Below, in pieces: positions 53,249-63,855 of a stretch of DNA of 64,000 bases (positions are counted from its first letter, which is position 1; the number at the start of each line of letters is the position of its first letter). Both the position numbers and the translations under genes were made by a program. The notes beneath the pieces were generated by a model, which was not told the origin of the DNA, ran no database searches, and saw only the letters and a list, made by a program, of their open reading frames with translations. The stretch is from Bathynomus jamesi (taxonomy: Eukaryota; Arthropoda; Malacostraca; Isopoda; Cirolanidae). The DNA is taken from positions 76,001 through 140,000 of the forward strand of contig JAJOZX010005540.1 of assembly GCA_023014485.1 (NCBI GenBank). Direction: 5' to 3'.

Positions 53249-54637
53249 CAGTGCCCGCGAAAAGTATCCGATCACTCAAGAAAATACAATATTTTCCCTT
53301 GATATTCAGAGACACATAATTCACTTTCTATTTGTTCTAGCGACATCTGGTAACTTTGAGGTTGCTCGCTGATATGAGAGCTATCCAACGCATTCTCAAA
53401 TTAGTGTTCTGGTAGCCTTCGTTGCGGGTGGCTGTGTCTCAAAGTTGTCAGATTTCACTGTTTGTGTAAATTTATTGATATTTTGTTATTTTTTACAGAA
53501 AGTGGTGTAAATAAAATTTATATATAATGTGTGCTAAAAAACAACTTAAGAGTGATTGTCGAGGTGCTATTGTTGCTTTGCATACATGTGGGAAATCACA
53601 GAGACAGATAGCTAAGGAATTAAACATATCCCAAAGTACCGTTAATTTATGGGTTTCACGGGCTAAGAACAATGCCGGCCTAACCACGCCAGTCCCTAAA
53701 AAACGATCTGGCAGACCGAGAAAAACAAATTCACGAACAGACAAACTTATGAAACGTTTAGTATTGAAAAACCCAACAATAACTGCGAAAGAAATAAAAT
53801 TTAATATGAATAATTTGTTATCTGGTGTTTCTGAACGAACTATCCAGGAGCGGCTCCAAAAAGAACTCGGATTACCATCTCGCCATGCTGCTAAGAAACC
53901 GTTCATTAATGAAAAAATGCGTAAAAAACGTGTCGCATTTTGTAAAAAATATTCATTGGACTGTTGATGACTGGAAGGTTTTATTTAGTGATGAGTCGAC
54001 ATTTTTGACATTCAGAAGTTGTCCAAAAAAGGTTCGCCGGCCCATTGGCTCAAATAGGATGGACCCTAAATACACCTAAAGACAATGAAACACCCTCCAA
54101 GTGTGATGGTTTGGGGTTGTTTCGGTTACTATGGGCGTGGAAACCTATATTTTCTTCCGAAGAACACAACTATGAATGGTGCACGGTATTTAGCAATGCT
54201 ACAGGATAAACTTCCAATGGCAATGGCAATCCAAAGGACAAAAACATACATGCATGATGGTGCACCATGTCACAGGGCCAAAATAGTGACAAAATGGATT
54301 ACTGACAATAAATTTGATATTTTGGATTGGCCTGGTAATAGTCCAGATCTCAATCCGATAGAAAATATGTGGCTAATAATAAAAAATAAGGTTGAATGCC
54401 ACGACACTGGCTCAGTCGAAAAATTACAAGAAGCCATCAAAAAGGTATGATGCAAGGAAATATCAGTGGAAGTTTGTCAAAACTTGATTAAATCCATGCC
54501 AAAACGTCTAGAACAAGTCATCCAAACCAAAGGACAGATGACAAAATACTAATATAAGGTTAGTATACATTTAAACATTGTTTTTTATGTAAAAAATACA
54601 AATTTCCAGGGTGATCGGATACTTTTCGCGGGCACTG
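53249..54637 (+). mobile_element. Tc1 element, nearly intact
   Basis: Perfect terminal inverted repeats CAGTGCCCGCGAAAAGTATC (continuing CGATCAC) with flanking TA at 53247-53248 and 54638-54639. Length 1389 bp. It carries one transposase gene with only two frame breaks. Confidence 0.97.
53527..54552 (+). pseudogene. Tc1 transposase (DD34E), two frameshifts
   Basis: From ATG 53527: bipartite helix-turn-helix (KSQRQIAKELNISQSTVNLW and SGVSERTIQERLQKELGL) with the GRPRK hinge. The frame breaks near 53963; catalytic LFSDESTFLTF follows, a second break or stop near 54078, then PPSVMVWGCFGYYGRGNL, TYMHDGAPCHRAK and NSPDLNPIENMW. I count 34 residues between Asp and Glu. A stop near 54450 precedes the C-terminal helix that ends at 54552. 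Confidence 0.95.
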
Positions 54638-55124
54638 TAGATACATCTGAAGGCGGACTGGCATGCCGGCGAGAGGATGATTGTTGAGGGCCGGTGGAGA
54701 CTTGTTGAAAAGCGGGCCAGCGGAAAATCCTGCAGCAGTGATGTTGCTTCTTGCGGGATGAAGTTGTAGAGGGCTTTACTTGATGATAGACTTCGTGTAT
54801 GCTTGACCGGAGCCTTGGAGGACGGCGGGTCGCTCTCTGGCCTTCGCCGGAGAGCGGTGGCGTGACGTTACTGACGAAGGATCTGAGAGCGAGATGTGAC
54901 GACAAAAACGAGAAAAGGGGAAGTGAGAATGATTTGAGAAAGAACTCGCATTTTTATAGGCCTTGGTGACGTCCTCTGGCGGGCATTTCGGGAAATACCT
55001 CAAAATCTGTGTTTCCTCTGTGGGCTTGCTCCACGCCCAAGTGTTTGTATTTTTTAACCTTCGTTTCATGGCTAGAAATTGTAAACAACAGGCCAGGAAG
55101 AGGAACTTCGTTTGCCTCTACATA
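54638..55124. other. GC-richer unassigned segment
   Basis: 54640-54960 is markedly more GC-rich than its surroundings, with GGCCGGTGGAG and CTTCGCCGGAGAG, and a TATA-like TTTTTATAGG near 54951. It might be an LTR or promoter remnant; no pair was found. Confidence 0.35.
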
Positions 55125-56504
55125 CAGGGTGAGTCAAAAGTAGCGCCCGATTTCTGTTTTTTCGGCTGTCAGATTCTTTCTGGGAAGTCATGTTGTTAAT
55201 AATTGTCTTGCAGATTATTAATTTTCTTAGTTTATTTATTTTTGTTTTTGTTTTGCAGGTTATTGCTGAGAGTTTGGAAAGTTACTGAATTTGCACCAAA
55301 TTGAACCATGAATTACCTTTCAATGAATCAACGCATTGCGGCCGTGAAACATTACTACAAATGTAATGAACAACCAACGATGGCGGCACGCCGTTTGGCA
55401 CAGGAATTCGATATTAACCCACCCCAGGGAAGAAACATACGACTGATTGTCGAGAAATTTGAAGCAACAGGGTCGGTAGCCACTGCAAAGAAGTCCGGTC
55501 GTCCGAAAACGGCAACGAATGTAGCTAAGGCTGAAGAAGCCATCAGGAGACTGGAACAAAGTCCGCAAAAGTCAACTCGCCGTTTATCTGCAGAGTTGGA
55601 AGTGAGCCAATCAAGTGTTATCCGTATCCTTCACCAGAAAAAATGGAAACCTTACATTCCACGCTTACTGCATGCCCTTCATGATGGAGATGACGACCGC
55701 CGTCTTCAATTTTGCGAAGAGTTCTTAGCTAAACTTGACGAAGAGGACACAATGCTAGACAACATCTGGTGGTCAGATGAGGCATGTTTTAAGCTTAACG
55801 GCACAATTAACAGACACAATTGTGTCTACTGGGCTGCGGAGAACCCAAGAGTGACAGTTGAGAAGGAGGTAAATTTACCTGACGTGACAGTTTGGGCAGC
55901 CATATCTCCATTAGGGATAATTGGACCCTTTTTCTTTGAGGGATCTGTCACTGCAGAAATTTACCTGGATATGCTGCAAACCTTCTTTTGGCCCAGGGTA
56001 CAAGATCAGGACTGTTATTTCCAGCAAGATGGAGCTCCACCTCATTATGGACGTCATATTCGTCAGTGGCTTGATAAAAAACTTTCCCGGAAAGTGGATC
56101 GGCTGCCGCGGTCCGATCGAGTGGCCGGCACGCTCCCCAGACCTTACACCTCCAGATTTCTTTCTTTGGGGGCTCATGAAAGACCTTGTTTATCGTGAAA
56201 AGCCTCGTACCATTCAGGAATTGAAGGCTCAAATCACTGCAAAGTTTGAGGAAATTGATATCGAACTCTGCAGGCGTGTGTGCCACTCTGTGCCTGCTCG
56301 GCTGCAATTGTGCACCGATCACGAGGAGGGCACTTTGAAAATTGCAAGTAAAACAGCTTGGTACAGTTCCGTAATAAATTTCCCCCGAATAAATGGTTAG
56401 ATAAACATGTCATTCATTTATTGCTACCTTCTTGTACACTGTAATACAAATGGCAAACAAACAATCAACTGAAAGAAATCGGGCGCTACTTTTGACTCAC
56501 CCTG
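55125..56504 (+). mobile_element. Tc1/mariner-type element of DD41D-like group, nearly intact
   Basis: Terminal inverted repeats of 30 bp are perfect (CAGGGTGAGTCAAAAGTAGC, then GCCCGATTTC), flanked by TA at 55123-55124 and 56505-56506. Length 1380 bp with a single long transposase gene. Confidence 0.97.
55308..56400 (+). pseudogene. Transposase, DD41D-like, one frameshift
   Basis: From ATG 55308: helix-turn-helix domains (PTMAARRLAQEFDI, STRRLSAELEVSQSSVIRIL), then catalytic WWSDEACFKL, TVWAAISPLGIIGPFFFEG, CYFQQDGAPPHYGRHIRQWL. A one-base break near 56090 shifts to the frame with FPGKWIGCRGPIEWPARSPD and PPDFFLWGLMKDLVY, the C-terminal helix, and a stop at about 56398. I count about 41 residues between the second and third Asp. 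The decayed copies at 937-6744 and 60777-61189 belong to the same broad group. Confidence 0.93.
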
Positions 56505-56512
56505 TATATATA

Positions 56513-56789
56513 TGTTGGGGTAAATGTGATAAATTGGTAATTATGCATAATTGAAAATATCATGACTTAACCTAACCAATTGTCAAGGGCGTACAGTTGA
56601 CCTAACCGGGCATTCAATTGACCTAACCTGGCATTCAATTCAATTGACCTAACAGGGCATATAATTGAATGCCCGGTTAGGTCAACTGTACGCCCTTGAC
56701 AATTGGTTAGGTTAAGTCATGATATTTTCAATTATGCATAATCACCGGTAATTATGCATAATTACCAATTTATCACATTTACCCCAACA
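56513..56789. mobile_element. Foldback MITE with TTAGG-rich core, locus 5
   Basis: Outer arms TGTTGGGGTAAATGTGATAA and complement, with TA flanks. The inner palindrome (56553-56736) has GAAAATATCATGACTTAACC, AATTGTCAAGGGCGTACAGT and TTGACCTAACCGGGCATTCA in both orientations. The core matches loci 1-4, but the outer ends differ from all of them. Confidence 0.9.
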
Positions 56790-56804
56790 TATATATTGTA
56801 ATGC

Positions 56805-57030
56805 GCCTGGGTGGTGTAGTGGTTAGCGTTGCTGACTACGAATCCACGGCCCGCGTTCGAAACCCAGTGATGGCAGGCGAGGCGCAGCAAAATCCACCTG
56901 TTCATCCTTCCACGCAATAAAAATTGGTTGGTAGATAAATGGGTACCCTGGGTAGCCTAGTGGTTAAGAGGCTGGGCTGCTGGTCGTGAGGTCGAGTGCG
57001 GGCGAGGATTTTGTAATTTTCTGAATAACC
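56805..57030 (+). mobile_element. Dimeric tRNA-derived SINE
   Basis: First unit: A-box GGTGTAGTGGTTAGCG and B-box GTTCGAAACCC. Second unit: GGGTAGCCTAGTGGTTAAG and GAGGTCGAGT. The linker contains GGTAGATAAATGGGTACCCT, also present at 10900-11152 on the minus strand. Not a functional tRNA gene because acceptor stems are missing. Confidence 0.82.
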
Positions 57031-57216
57031 ACTGCACGCTCAAATAGTTAGTGTAGCCGTTTTAACGGCTTTATCCAATCGTATTTTCAAATTTTTTTTT
57101 TCGCCCAGTAGTGAATGTTGCGTTTGTTTCCTTTACTCGTTAAACTGAAGACACGCTCATCTCAAAATTTGATCTTTCGAAGCAAATCCGGATCACTGTT
57201 GAACTTTTCTCTCGTT
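57031..57216. other. No gene seen
   Basis: No signal recognised. Confidence 0.4.
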
Positions 57217-57390
57217 TCAGCAAACTGCAGAATCATGGTCGTATATGAGCTGAGAGTAAATGGGTTTGTAATCGTGGTACGCCTCTGATTTCAATATTTT
57301 TGCTACTGGAAATTTGGAAATACACAATTCCTCTGCGACTTTTCTCGTTGTAGTTGTTGGATCGACTTGAAAACTGGCGAGGACATTTTC
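57217..57390 (-). pseudogene. Tc1/mariner-type transposase helix-turn-helix fragment
   Basis: The minus strand reads VLASFQVDPTTTTRKVAEEL then CISKFPVAKILKSEAYHDYK, the second DNA-binding motif of such transposases ending in Y-H-x-Y-K. A (GTT)n run at 57393-57409 marks its N-terminal side. The remainder is missing. Confidence 0.6.
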
Positions 57391-57454
57391 TTTGTTGTTG
57401 TTGTTGTTGTCTCTTGTCGCCGTGACTAGCCTTTCGCTTTTTGGACGATCTTTC

Positions 57455-57525
57455 CAGTACCCCCCCTGGATATCCCAAATTACCCCTTTGGGGGTAATTA
57501 CCCACCGGTTGAGAACCCCTGGCTT
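57455..57525. mobile_element. hAT-like terminus
   Basis: The right end reads CAGGGGTTCTCAACCGGTGG on the minus strand followed by GTAATTACCCCC, a common hAT terminus. No left partner was identified with confidence. Confidence 0.5.
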
Positions 57526-57656
57526 AGGGCCTTCCTGTTCTTGGCTTTGTATAGTTGCTTTGAAAAGTATCGCATACACTGCAGTGATATCACTGAAATT
57601 TATTTATTAACAATTTATTTGTATGTATAAAATCCTTAAAGACTTTTCTTCCATCA

Positions 57657-57675
57657 TATATATATATATATATAC

Positions 57676-57730
<55 letters not shown>

Positions 57731-57740
57731 TATAAATGAG
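57657..57740. repeat. (TA)n microsatellite, with a GTG interruption
   Basis: About 84 bp of TA units, in three blocks. Confidence 0.95.
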
Positions 57741-57962
57741 AAAAAATTTCATTTCCCAACCTTTGACCTTCTGTTTACAAACTCTTGTATTTACAGTTCC
57801 CGAGAATAATATATGCATATGCGAGCTTGTAAGAAAATAGAAGTGAAGATGTCTTCTATACTTTTCGTTTACCGTCGAGATTTGAACAACTCTTTCCAAA
57901 AAGATTTATTTACTTTTAGCAAGTTTAGAACAAAGTTCAATTTCACTTTGGTTTATTTCAAC
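57741..57962. other. No gene seen
   Basis: AT-rich, no coding signal. Confidence 0.4.
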
Positions 57963-57965
57963 GAA

Positions 57966-57992
57966 ACTATATATATATATATATATATATAT
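57966..57992. repeat. (TA)n microsatellite
   Basis: TA run of about 26 bp. Confidence 0.95.
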
Positions 57993-58042
57993 GAAAAGAA
58001 GGACCAACACAACAGCAAACATTTCCGTTTATTTTTTATACT

Positions 58043-58080
58043 CGAGACGTTTCGACAAATCTTTTGTCATCATCAGTGAA
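58043..58080 (-). ncRNA. Hammerhead-like motif
   Basis: The minus strand reads CACTGATGATGACAAAAGAT then TTGTCGAAACGTCTCGAG. CUGAUGA, an extra U, a perfect 6-bp stem GACAAA/UUUGUC with a 3-nt loop, and GAAAC are in hammerhead order. Likely the end of a Penelope-like element. Confidence 0.4.
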
Positions 58081-58390
58081 TTATAAGTCTTAAAACCTTA
58101 AAACAAAAATGAGAATAATGAAAATTACATCAATACAAAAAAATTAAATCATTAAAATTAAATTAAAATTGCTTCAACTGGTAAATACACAATGTTTACA
58201 TCAACCTCCATACTTGGCAGAAACTGAGAAAAAACTGTATGGTCAGTAAATTAGAAGGTATGATATGTCTATGAAAATCGGTTGGTTAGTTAAAAGAGCT
58301 GTAATTTTTAAGATGAACTATTATTGTTAATCTGTAAGCTCCGTTTCCCTAAGGAGAAGTCAATAGTTTTGATATATATATATATACATA
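58081..58390. other. No gene seen
   Basis: AT-rich, possibly continuing the Penelope-like remnant; no coding signal. Confidence 0.35.
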
Positions 58391-58535
58391 CAGGGCCATT
58401 CAAAAAAGACGCAACAGTTTAAATTGCTTATATTTCGTGATATTGTTGACGTACAGGAATAATTTTTGTCTTAGTTTACAGCGTACAACCTGGGAGTTTT
58501 GTTACCGCTTAGGCCTAGTAGCGTAAGGCGCTAGG

Positions 58536-58762
58536 GGCCAGTGATGGCGAACCTATGACACGCGTGTCAGCAGTGACACGCCGCAGGGTTTCAGGTGACA
58601 CGCGATGGATGTTGAAAATGTTTGGTAACCTGATGAAAAACTGCAATAAATCGTCTACGCCCTAGTACTTTCGATTAATAAGTCAGCTATCTATGATTTG
58701 TAGTTAAATTTAAAATGCATGTATGCAAGTGACACACTTGGATAAAAAGGTTCGCCATCACT
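58536..58762. mobile_element. hAT-like MITE nested in the Tc element
   Basis: Ends CAGTGATGGCGAACC and complement AGTGATGGCGAACC, with flanking GCGCTAGG at 58528-58535 and 58763-58770. A few extra bases precede the left terminus. ACACGCGTGTCA is an internal palindrome. Confidence 0.82.
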
Positions 58763-58770
58763 GCGCTAGG

Positions 58771-59090
58771 CGAACGACTCTTGTAGCCTTAAATGAATAT
58801 TTTGACGATCGCGTCATCTCGAATCGCTTCCTTGAACGTTTTACCTGTGGATGGTCTTGGCCACCATATTCTCCGGATCTCAACCCATGTGATTATTTTT
58901 ATGGGGATATCTGAAAGATAATGTTTACAGAAACAATCCTCTCACAATTAGTGAACTGCAAGAGGAAATTTCATCTGTTGTCAGCGCAATCACTCATGAC
59001 GTTCTACGCACAGTACTTGCCAACTTTCAACGTCGACTGCAAATGGTTTTGGATGCCGGTGGTTCACGCATTGAACATGTTTTTCATTAA
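58771..59090 (+). pseudogene. Tc1/mariner-type transposase C-terminal fragment
   Basis: Reads ALNEYFDDRVISNRF, then WPPYSPDLNPCDYFYGDI with a frame break, then in another frame NNPLTISELQEEISSVVSAI, THDVLRTVLANFQRRLQMVL and a stop near 59090. SPDLNPCDY supplies the third acidic residue (Asp). Upstream catalytic blocks are absent. Confidence 0.85.
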
Positions 59091-59235
59091 ATAAAAACTC
59101 CCAATTGTACGCTGTAAACTAATACAAAAATCACTCCTATATAACAATATTATGAAATATAAGCAATTTAAACTGTTGCGTCTTTTTTGAATGGTCCTGT
59201 ATATATATATTTTACGACACACACACACAAAGAAA

Positions 59236-59420
59236 ATCGGTAAATATTTAGCAAGTATGAAACTGACTAAAGGCATTAGATCAATAAATTTAGAAAAGAA
59301 TAAAGCCATCAAAATTTTAAACTTCACATCCAATCCTGAAGGCAGTGAGCCGGAATTTGTGAAGTTGCATTTATAAAATGCTCGTGAGCTTAAGTAAATA
59401 TTAAGCTCTGACTGACGAAA
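59236..59420. repeat. Diverged Helitron-like repeat
   Basis: Contains ATTTAGAAAAGAATAAAGCC and TTTAAACTTCACATCC, corresponding to CTATAGAAAAGAACGCAGCC and CTTAAGCTTCACA of the dispersed repeat, and a counterpart at 19795-19990. Confidence 0.45.
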
Positions 59421-60539
59421 AAACGCTTTTAAAAATCATTAGCATGAACTTATTTACACGTTAAAATGAAAACTACTAATTAAATTTACTGTAAATATGA
59501 AATTACGTTAAATTCTTTTAAAATAATGATTTACTGCATTTAAATAGCCTATTTTTTAACTTTCACCTTCCATATATATAATGGAAGGTTCTAACTTTGA
59601 CCGCATAGGTGCCCTTTATGGTAGAATATTTGGTATGTAGAGTGAAAATGAAAGATAGTAAGTTTCCGGTTAGTGGCTGTGTGGTCCTAGGACAATTTGG
59701 AATCTCACCGAGAGGAACCTTTCCTTAAAATTTGTCTTGATATATAATAATAAGCAATTAAGTTATTTAAAATTTCCGTGTTATACCGAACTTTTGTGCT
59801 TCCAATGGAGGCTTCGGTATTGTGTTTTATACAGTATATTAACTATGATCTTTGCCCCATATTTTTATTAAGTATTCCCTTATAATTTTGGTTTTCGAGA
59901 AGAGATCTTTTATTGATCAATGAAATTATTTTGGTTCCTTCGTTTAACTTGGCTTGTAAGTGTCTATACGAACTCTCCTCAATCATTTCGATGTCATTCC
60001 AAAATTAGTTTAAAACTTTCAATGGAAATGAAATAAATGATCCTCGAGATCAATGAAAATGAACACGATTTTCAAAATTATGTTTAAAATAAAGTAGAAA
60101 ACTACTTAAGACTAAACATTCGGGACATTAAAATGAAATCTGATTTTTGTATAAAATCAGGTCAGCAAGATTCAGCGAGTATCCAGATTCACTGCAAGAA
60201 ACCTGTAATTACTGAAATTGGAGAAATGAGGATAATGAGAAAGTCTCTTTGAAACGGGTCACAACTAAAAGGATCCGAGGTTTACATAAATGAAGATCTC
60301 TTTCAAGAAACAAGAAAGAAAGCCAAGCTCAAAGAACTTAACTTACTTAAGGTCGCTAAAAGATTTGGCTTTATAGCTTAGCTTCAGTGGTTCGAAACTG
60401 ATTGTCAGACCCAAACCAAATCCAAATCCAAATGCGACATCTGTTCCGGAGATAATCATAATACAAGAAAGTAATGTTTAAGCTGGCAAGAGGAAGCATC
60501 TCTCCTAGATCAGGTGTGTTTGCGAGAAAAGTGCCTTCT
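59421..60539. other. No gene seen
   Basis: AT-rich. CCTTCCATATATATAATGGAAGG (59567-59589) is a perfect 23-bp hairpin. No coding signal recognised. Confidence 0.45.
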
Positions 60540-60745
60540 TTCTCACGCATCCAGTCCATGGATTTTAATATCCGCAGTCTACCTAAGAACCAAGATTACT
60601 TACTAGCCTCTTGACAAGTTTCTAAGGGGCAATTTAGCGGTATAGTTCTTAACGAAACTTGGTTAAACAATGATGATATAGAAAATTACCATACCTGGCA
60701 TTCTACAAGGAATGGTCAAGTCGAAGAATATTTCCGTCCATGTGA
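60540..60745 (+). pseudogene. LINE endonuclease fragment
   Basis: The plus strand reads MDFNIRSLPKNQDYLLAS, a stop, then GQFSGIVLNETWLNNDDIEN. NIRSL and ETWL are the N-terminal motifs of LINE apurinic-type endonucleases; the Glu of ETWL is catalytic. The rest of the domain is missing. Confidence 0.7.
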
Positions 60746-60776
60746 TTAAGACTTAAGAAACCAATGAAGTATTATA

Positions 60777-61189
60777 CAGGGTGGGCCGTAAGTTTCCATA
60801 CATAGGAAAATTTAAATTATGGTCTTCACGTGCGTCGGTATTTGGATCAGCAGTTTCCGGATGCTTGGATTGGTCGGCGTGGTCCTGTGGAGTGGCCTCC
60901 CAGATCCCCAGATCTCACCCCCCTTGATTTCTATCTTTGGGGGCACTTGAAGGCCATGGTGTATCAGGAAAAGATACGAGACATAAATCATCTAAAGGAA
61001 CGTATCACCAACGCCATTACAAGCATAACGTCAACTGTGCTAATGCGTGTTCATCAACAGTGAGGAACACGTATTGAAATGTGTTTTCAAAACAATGGCA
61101 ACCATGTAGAGCATATTATATAAATAAAAATGGTTGTCCATGAAATTTTTTTTATTTTTCCTATGTATGGAAACTTACGGCCCACCCTG
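60777..61189 (+). mobile_element. Deleted Tc1/mariner-type element
   Basis: Perfect ends CAGGGTGGGCCGTAAGTTTC, continuing CATACATAGGAAAA, with TA flanks at 60775-60776 and 61190-61191. At 413 bp it keeps only the 3' part of a transposase gene. Confidence 0.95.
60830..61063 (+). pseudogene. Transposase C-terminal part
   Basis: The 77-aa frame reads DQQFPDAWIGRRGPVEWPPR, SPDLTPLDFYLWGHLKAMVY and KERITNAITSITSTVLMRVH. It aligns with the C-terminal third of the DD41D-like transposase at 55308-56400 (FPGKWIGCRGPIEWPARSPD). The first two catalytic residues are lost. Confidence 0.9.
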
Positions 61190-61237
61190 TATTCATTTAA
61201 TACTTTAATTAAAAACATTTACTCTGTTCATGTAACA

Positions 61238-61458
61238 CACACACACACACAATATACACATATATACACATACATATACACATACATACATACATACATA
61301 CATACACATACATACATACACATATACACATACGGTTTTGTTGAGTTTGAACGACATACATATATATATATACATACATACATACATATACATACATATA
61401 TATATATATATACATACATATACATATGGTTTTGTTGAGTTTGAACGACATACATCTA

Positions 61459-61498
<40 letters not shown>

Positions 61499-61600
61499 CA
61501 TACATATATATATATATATATACATACATATACATATATACATACATATACATATATACATACATATACATATATACATACATATACATATATACATGTG
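61238..61600. repeat. (CA)n and (CATA/TATA)n microsatellites with repeated LINE-tail units
   Basis: CATA/TATA tracts separated by three copies of GGTTTTGTTGAGTTTGAACG (61333, 61430 and 61602). The last copy is the terminus of the LINE at 61602-64000, so the tail of that LINE has been duplicated along with its simple repeat. Confidence 0.9.
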
Positions 61601-61601
61601 G

Positions 61602-63855
61602 TTTTGTTGAGTTTGAACGACGGTTCAGGATCGACCTGCGGTCGACCCCTCTGCAGCATCCCGCCTCATTTGCGGGACTTAGTGAAGGAGGGAATTGCTC
61701 TCTGATCGCCTCCTGCCCTCGTAGCCAGCCACGCATGGCTGGTCAGGGACTTTGCACAAGAATCTGTCCAGCTGGTTCTTGAAGTTATTCAGGTTGGTGT
61801 GCTGGAGATTCCTCACTTCTTTTGGAAGGACATTGAAAAGCTTTGGGCCCCGTATTCTGAGGGTATTTTCCATCCTCGTTTTCATGGCTCCTTGTCCCAC
61901 CGCAGCTGGGACCGTACAAAATCTGCCTCTTCTCTCATTCCAGTTTGTTTCTATTTCATTTCTGAGGTTGGGACAGAGCCCTCAAGTATGTTCCATATGT
62001 ATATTATTGTGTACCGCTCTCGCCTTCTTTCAAGAGAGTAGAGTTCTTGGGATTGTAGTCGAGACCAGTAGTCTTCACCTTCCGTTTCCTCTATCTTAGA
62101 CGTAAAAGTCCTTTGTATAGCTTCAATGCTCGCAATGTCTCTTTTTCTGTGTGGGCTTGTGAGTACTGAGCAATACTCAATTATTGGTAGGACTAGACTC
62201 TTCCATAATTTGAGCATGATGTTTGCTTTTCTGCTGCGGAAGCTCCTCCAGATGATTCCCATTATTTTTCTAGCCGTTGTGATTTTGATTTTATAGTGCT
62301 CTCTGAATTCTGCATCCGACGACATTATTACTCCAAGATCCCTGACTTGTGGATTTGGTGTTCCGTTTGGCTTGCGGAGTTTTGTACCCTTTTTTCTGTA
62401 GCTCTTTGTTTTTACCATATCTTAGAAGTTGGAATTTTTCTTCGTTGAACTTCATATTGTTGTCTTCTGCCCACTGGAATAATGTTTCAATGTCGTTTTG
62501 TAGTTTTCTTATGTCATCTTCGTTCAATATTTCCTTACATATCTTCGTGTCATCTGCGAAGCATGATACAATACTGTCCTTAATATCTGCATCAATATCT
62601 GCAATCATTATTATGAACAGCAAGGGAGCTAATACTGTCCCTTGTGGGACAGAGCTCACGACTTCCGAGACTTCCGATTTAACTCCGTTTACCACCACTC
62701 TTTGCGTCAAGAAATTAAATATCCACCTTCCTAGCTTTCCAGTAATTCTTGTATCCTTAAGTTTGTGTGCTATGATTCCATGGTCACATTTATCGAAGGC
62801 TTTAGCAAAATCAGTATATATTACATCAATGTTTTGTCCTCGACACAATGTTCCTAATATTTTCTCCTGGTGGTCTAGTAGCTGTGACAGGCATGATCTA
62901 CCCGCCCTGAAGCCATGTTGATTTAGGTTGTATAAGTCTTTTTCTTGTAGGTAGGTAATTTTGGCTCTAATTATGCGTTCAAAACACTTTATAAGGTGTG
63001 AGGTGAGAGCCACTGGCCGATAATTTTTGGGCATTGCTCTGTTACCACCTTTAAATAGGGGGGCAATATTCGCGTTCTTTAAGGGGAGTGGAATTTGTCC
63101 TGTGTCGAGTGATTTCCTCCATAATAAGTATAGCGGTTTTGCAATACACTCTTTGCATTTCTTCAGAAATGTGGCACTCCATGTGTCTGGCCCTGGCGCT
63201 GAATTGTCTCGCATCTGTGATAAGGCCGTAATTACATCTCCTTCCGTGAACTCGAAGTCCATTAATAGGTTTGTGCCGGGATTTGTTCTTGGTGATCTGT
63301 TTCAATGTCGAAAAACTCGTCTGGGTTTTCCACTTCCATCTCGGACTTAGGGTGCTAAACACAGATTTAAATTGTTCCCTAAGCAGTTCACTTATTTCTT
63401 TCGGGTCATTTGTGTATTCGGCCTCCCCGTCTATCAACGGTCCAATACTCTCTTTACACTGCATTTTCCTTTTCGCAAAAGTGTAGAAGTATTTTGGGTT
63501 ATTTTTTTGTTTTCTGCTACCTTGTTTTCCTCCTCGTTTGTCTTATGTATGAATGTTTGCTTTAGGTCCATTTCTATTTCGCCAAGTTTCCTCTCTAGTT
63601 TGAGTCTCTTTGCATCAGTTCTGCATCTGTGGAGATGTTTTACGGTTTGTCTTCGTTGCCTGAATAGAGTCCTGATTTTCCTCTCGAGCTTGCTACATTT
63701 TCTTTCCTGTCTCTCTGGAATATGTTTCAGTATTATAGGTTTGGTTTCCGTCTCTATTATACATAGTATTTCTTGTGGAGTCTTCTCGTGTAGTAGCAAT
63801 TCCCAATTTACCTCCTTTAAATCTTTATTTACGTTTTCCCAATTTACTTTTTGAA
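61602..63855 (-). pseudogene. CR1-like LINE ORF2: linker, RT and C-terminus
   Basis: Minus-strand frames in order: coiled linker with LERKIRTLFRQRRQTVKHLH (63434-63799), PLIDGEAEYTNDPKEISELL (63051-63464), then RT (62291-63262) with ALSQMRDNSAPGPD, ANIAPLFKGGNRAMPKNYRP, DVIYTDFAKAFDKCDHGIIA, SSVPQGTVLAPLLFIIMIAD and SCFADDTKICK. After a break, VRDLGVIMSSDAEFREHYK and LYSLERRRERY (61951-62418). The C-terminus is RGPKLFNVLPKEVRNLQ (61679-61900). Four frame breaks. Confidence 0.94.

Larger units (their letters stand above)
58391..59199 (+). mobile_element. Tc1/mariner-type element, deleted, containing a hAT-like MITE
   Basis: Long inverted ends CAGGGCCATTCAAAAAAGAC and complement CAGGACCATTCAAAAAAGAC, continuing GCAACAGTTTAAATTGCTTA on both sides, with TA flanks. 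It keeps only the last third of a transposase gene. Confidence 0.93.

Noticed and set aside
61130..61782. Long open frames rich in Ile-Tyr-Thr or Met-Tyr-Val
   Set aside because: Translations of CATA/TATA microsatellites in all frames.
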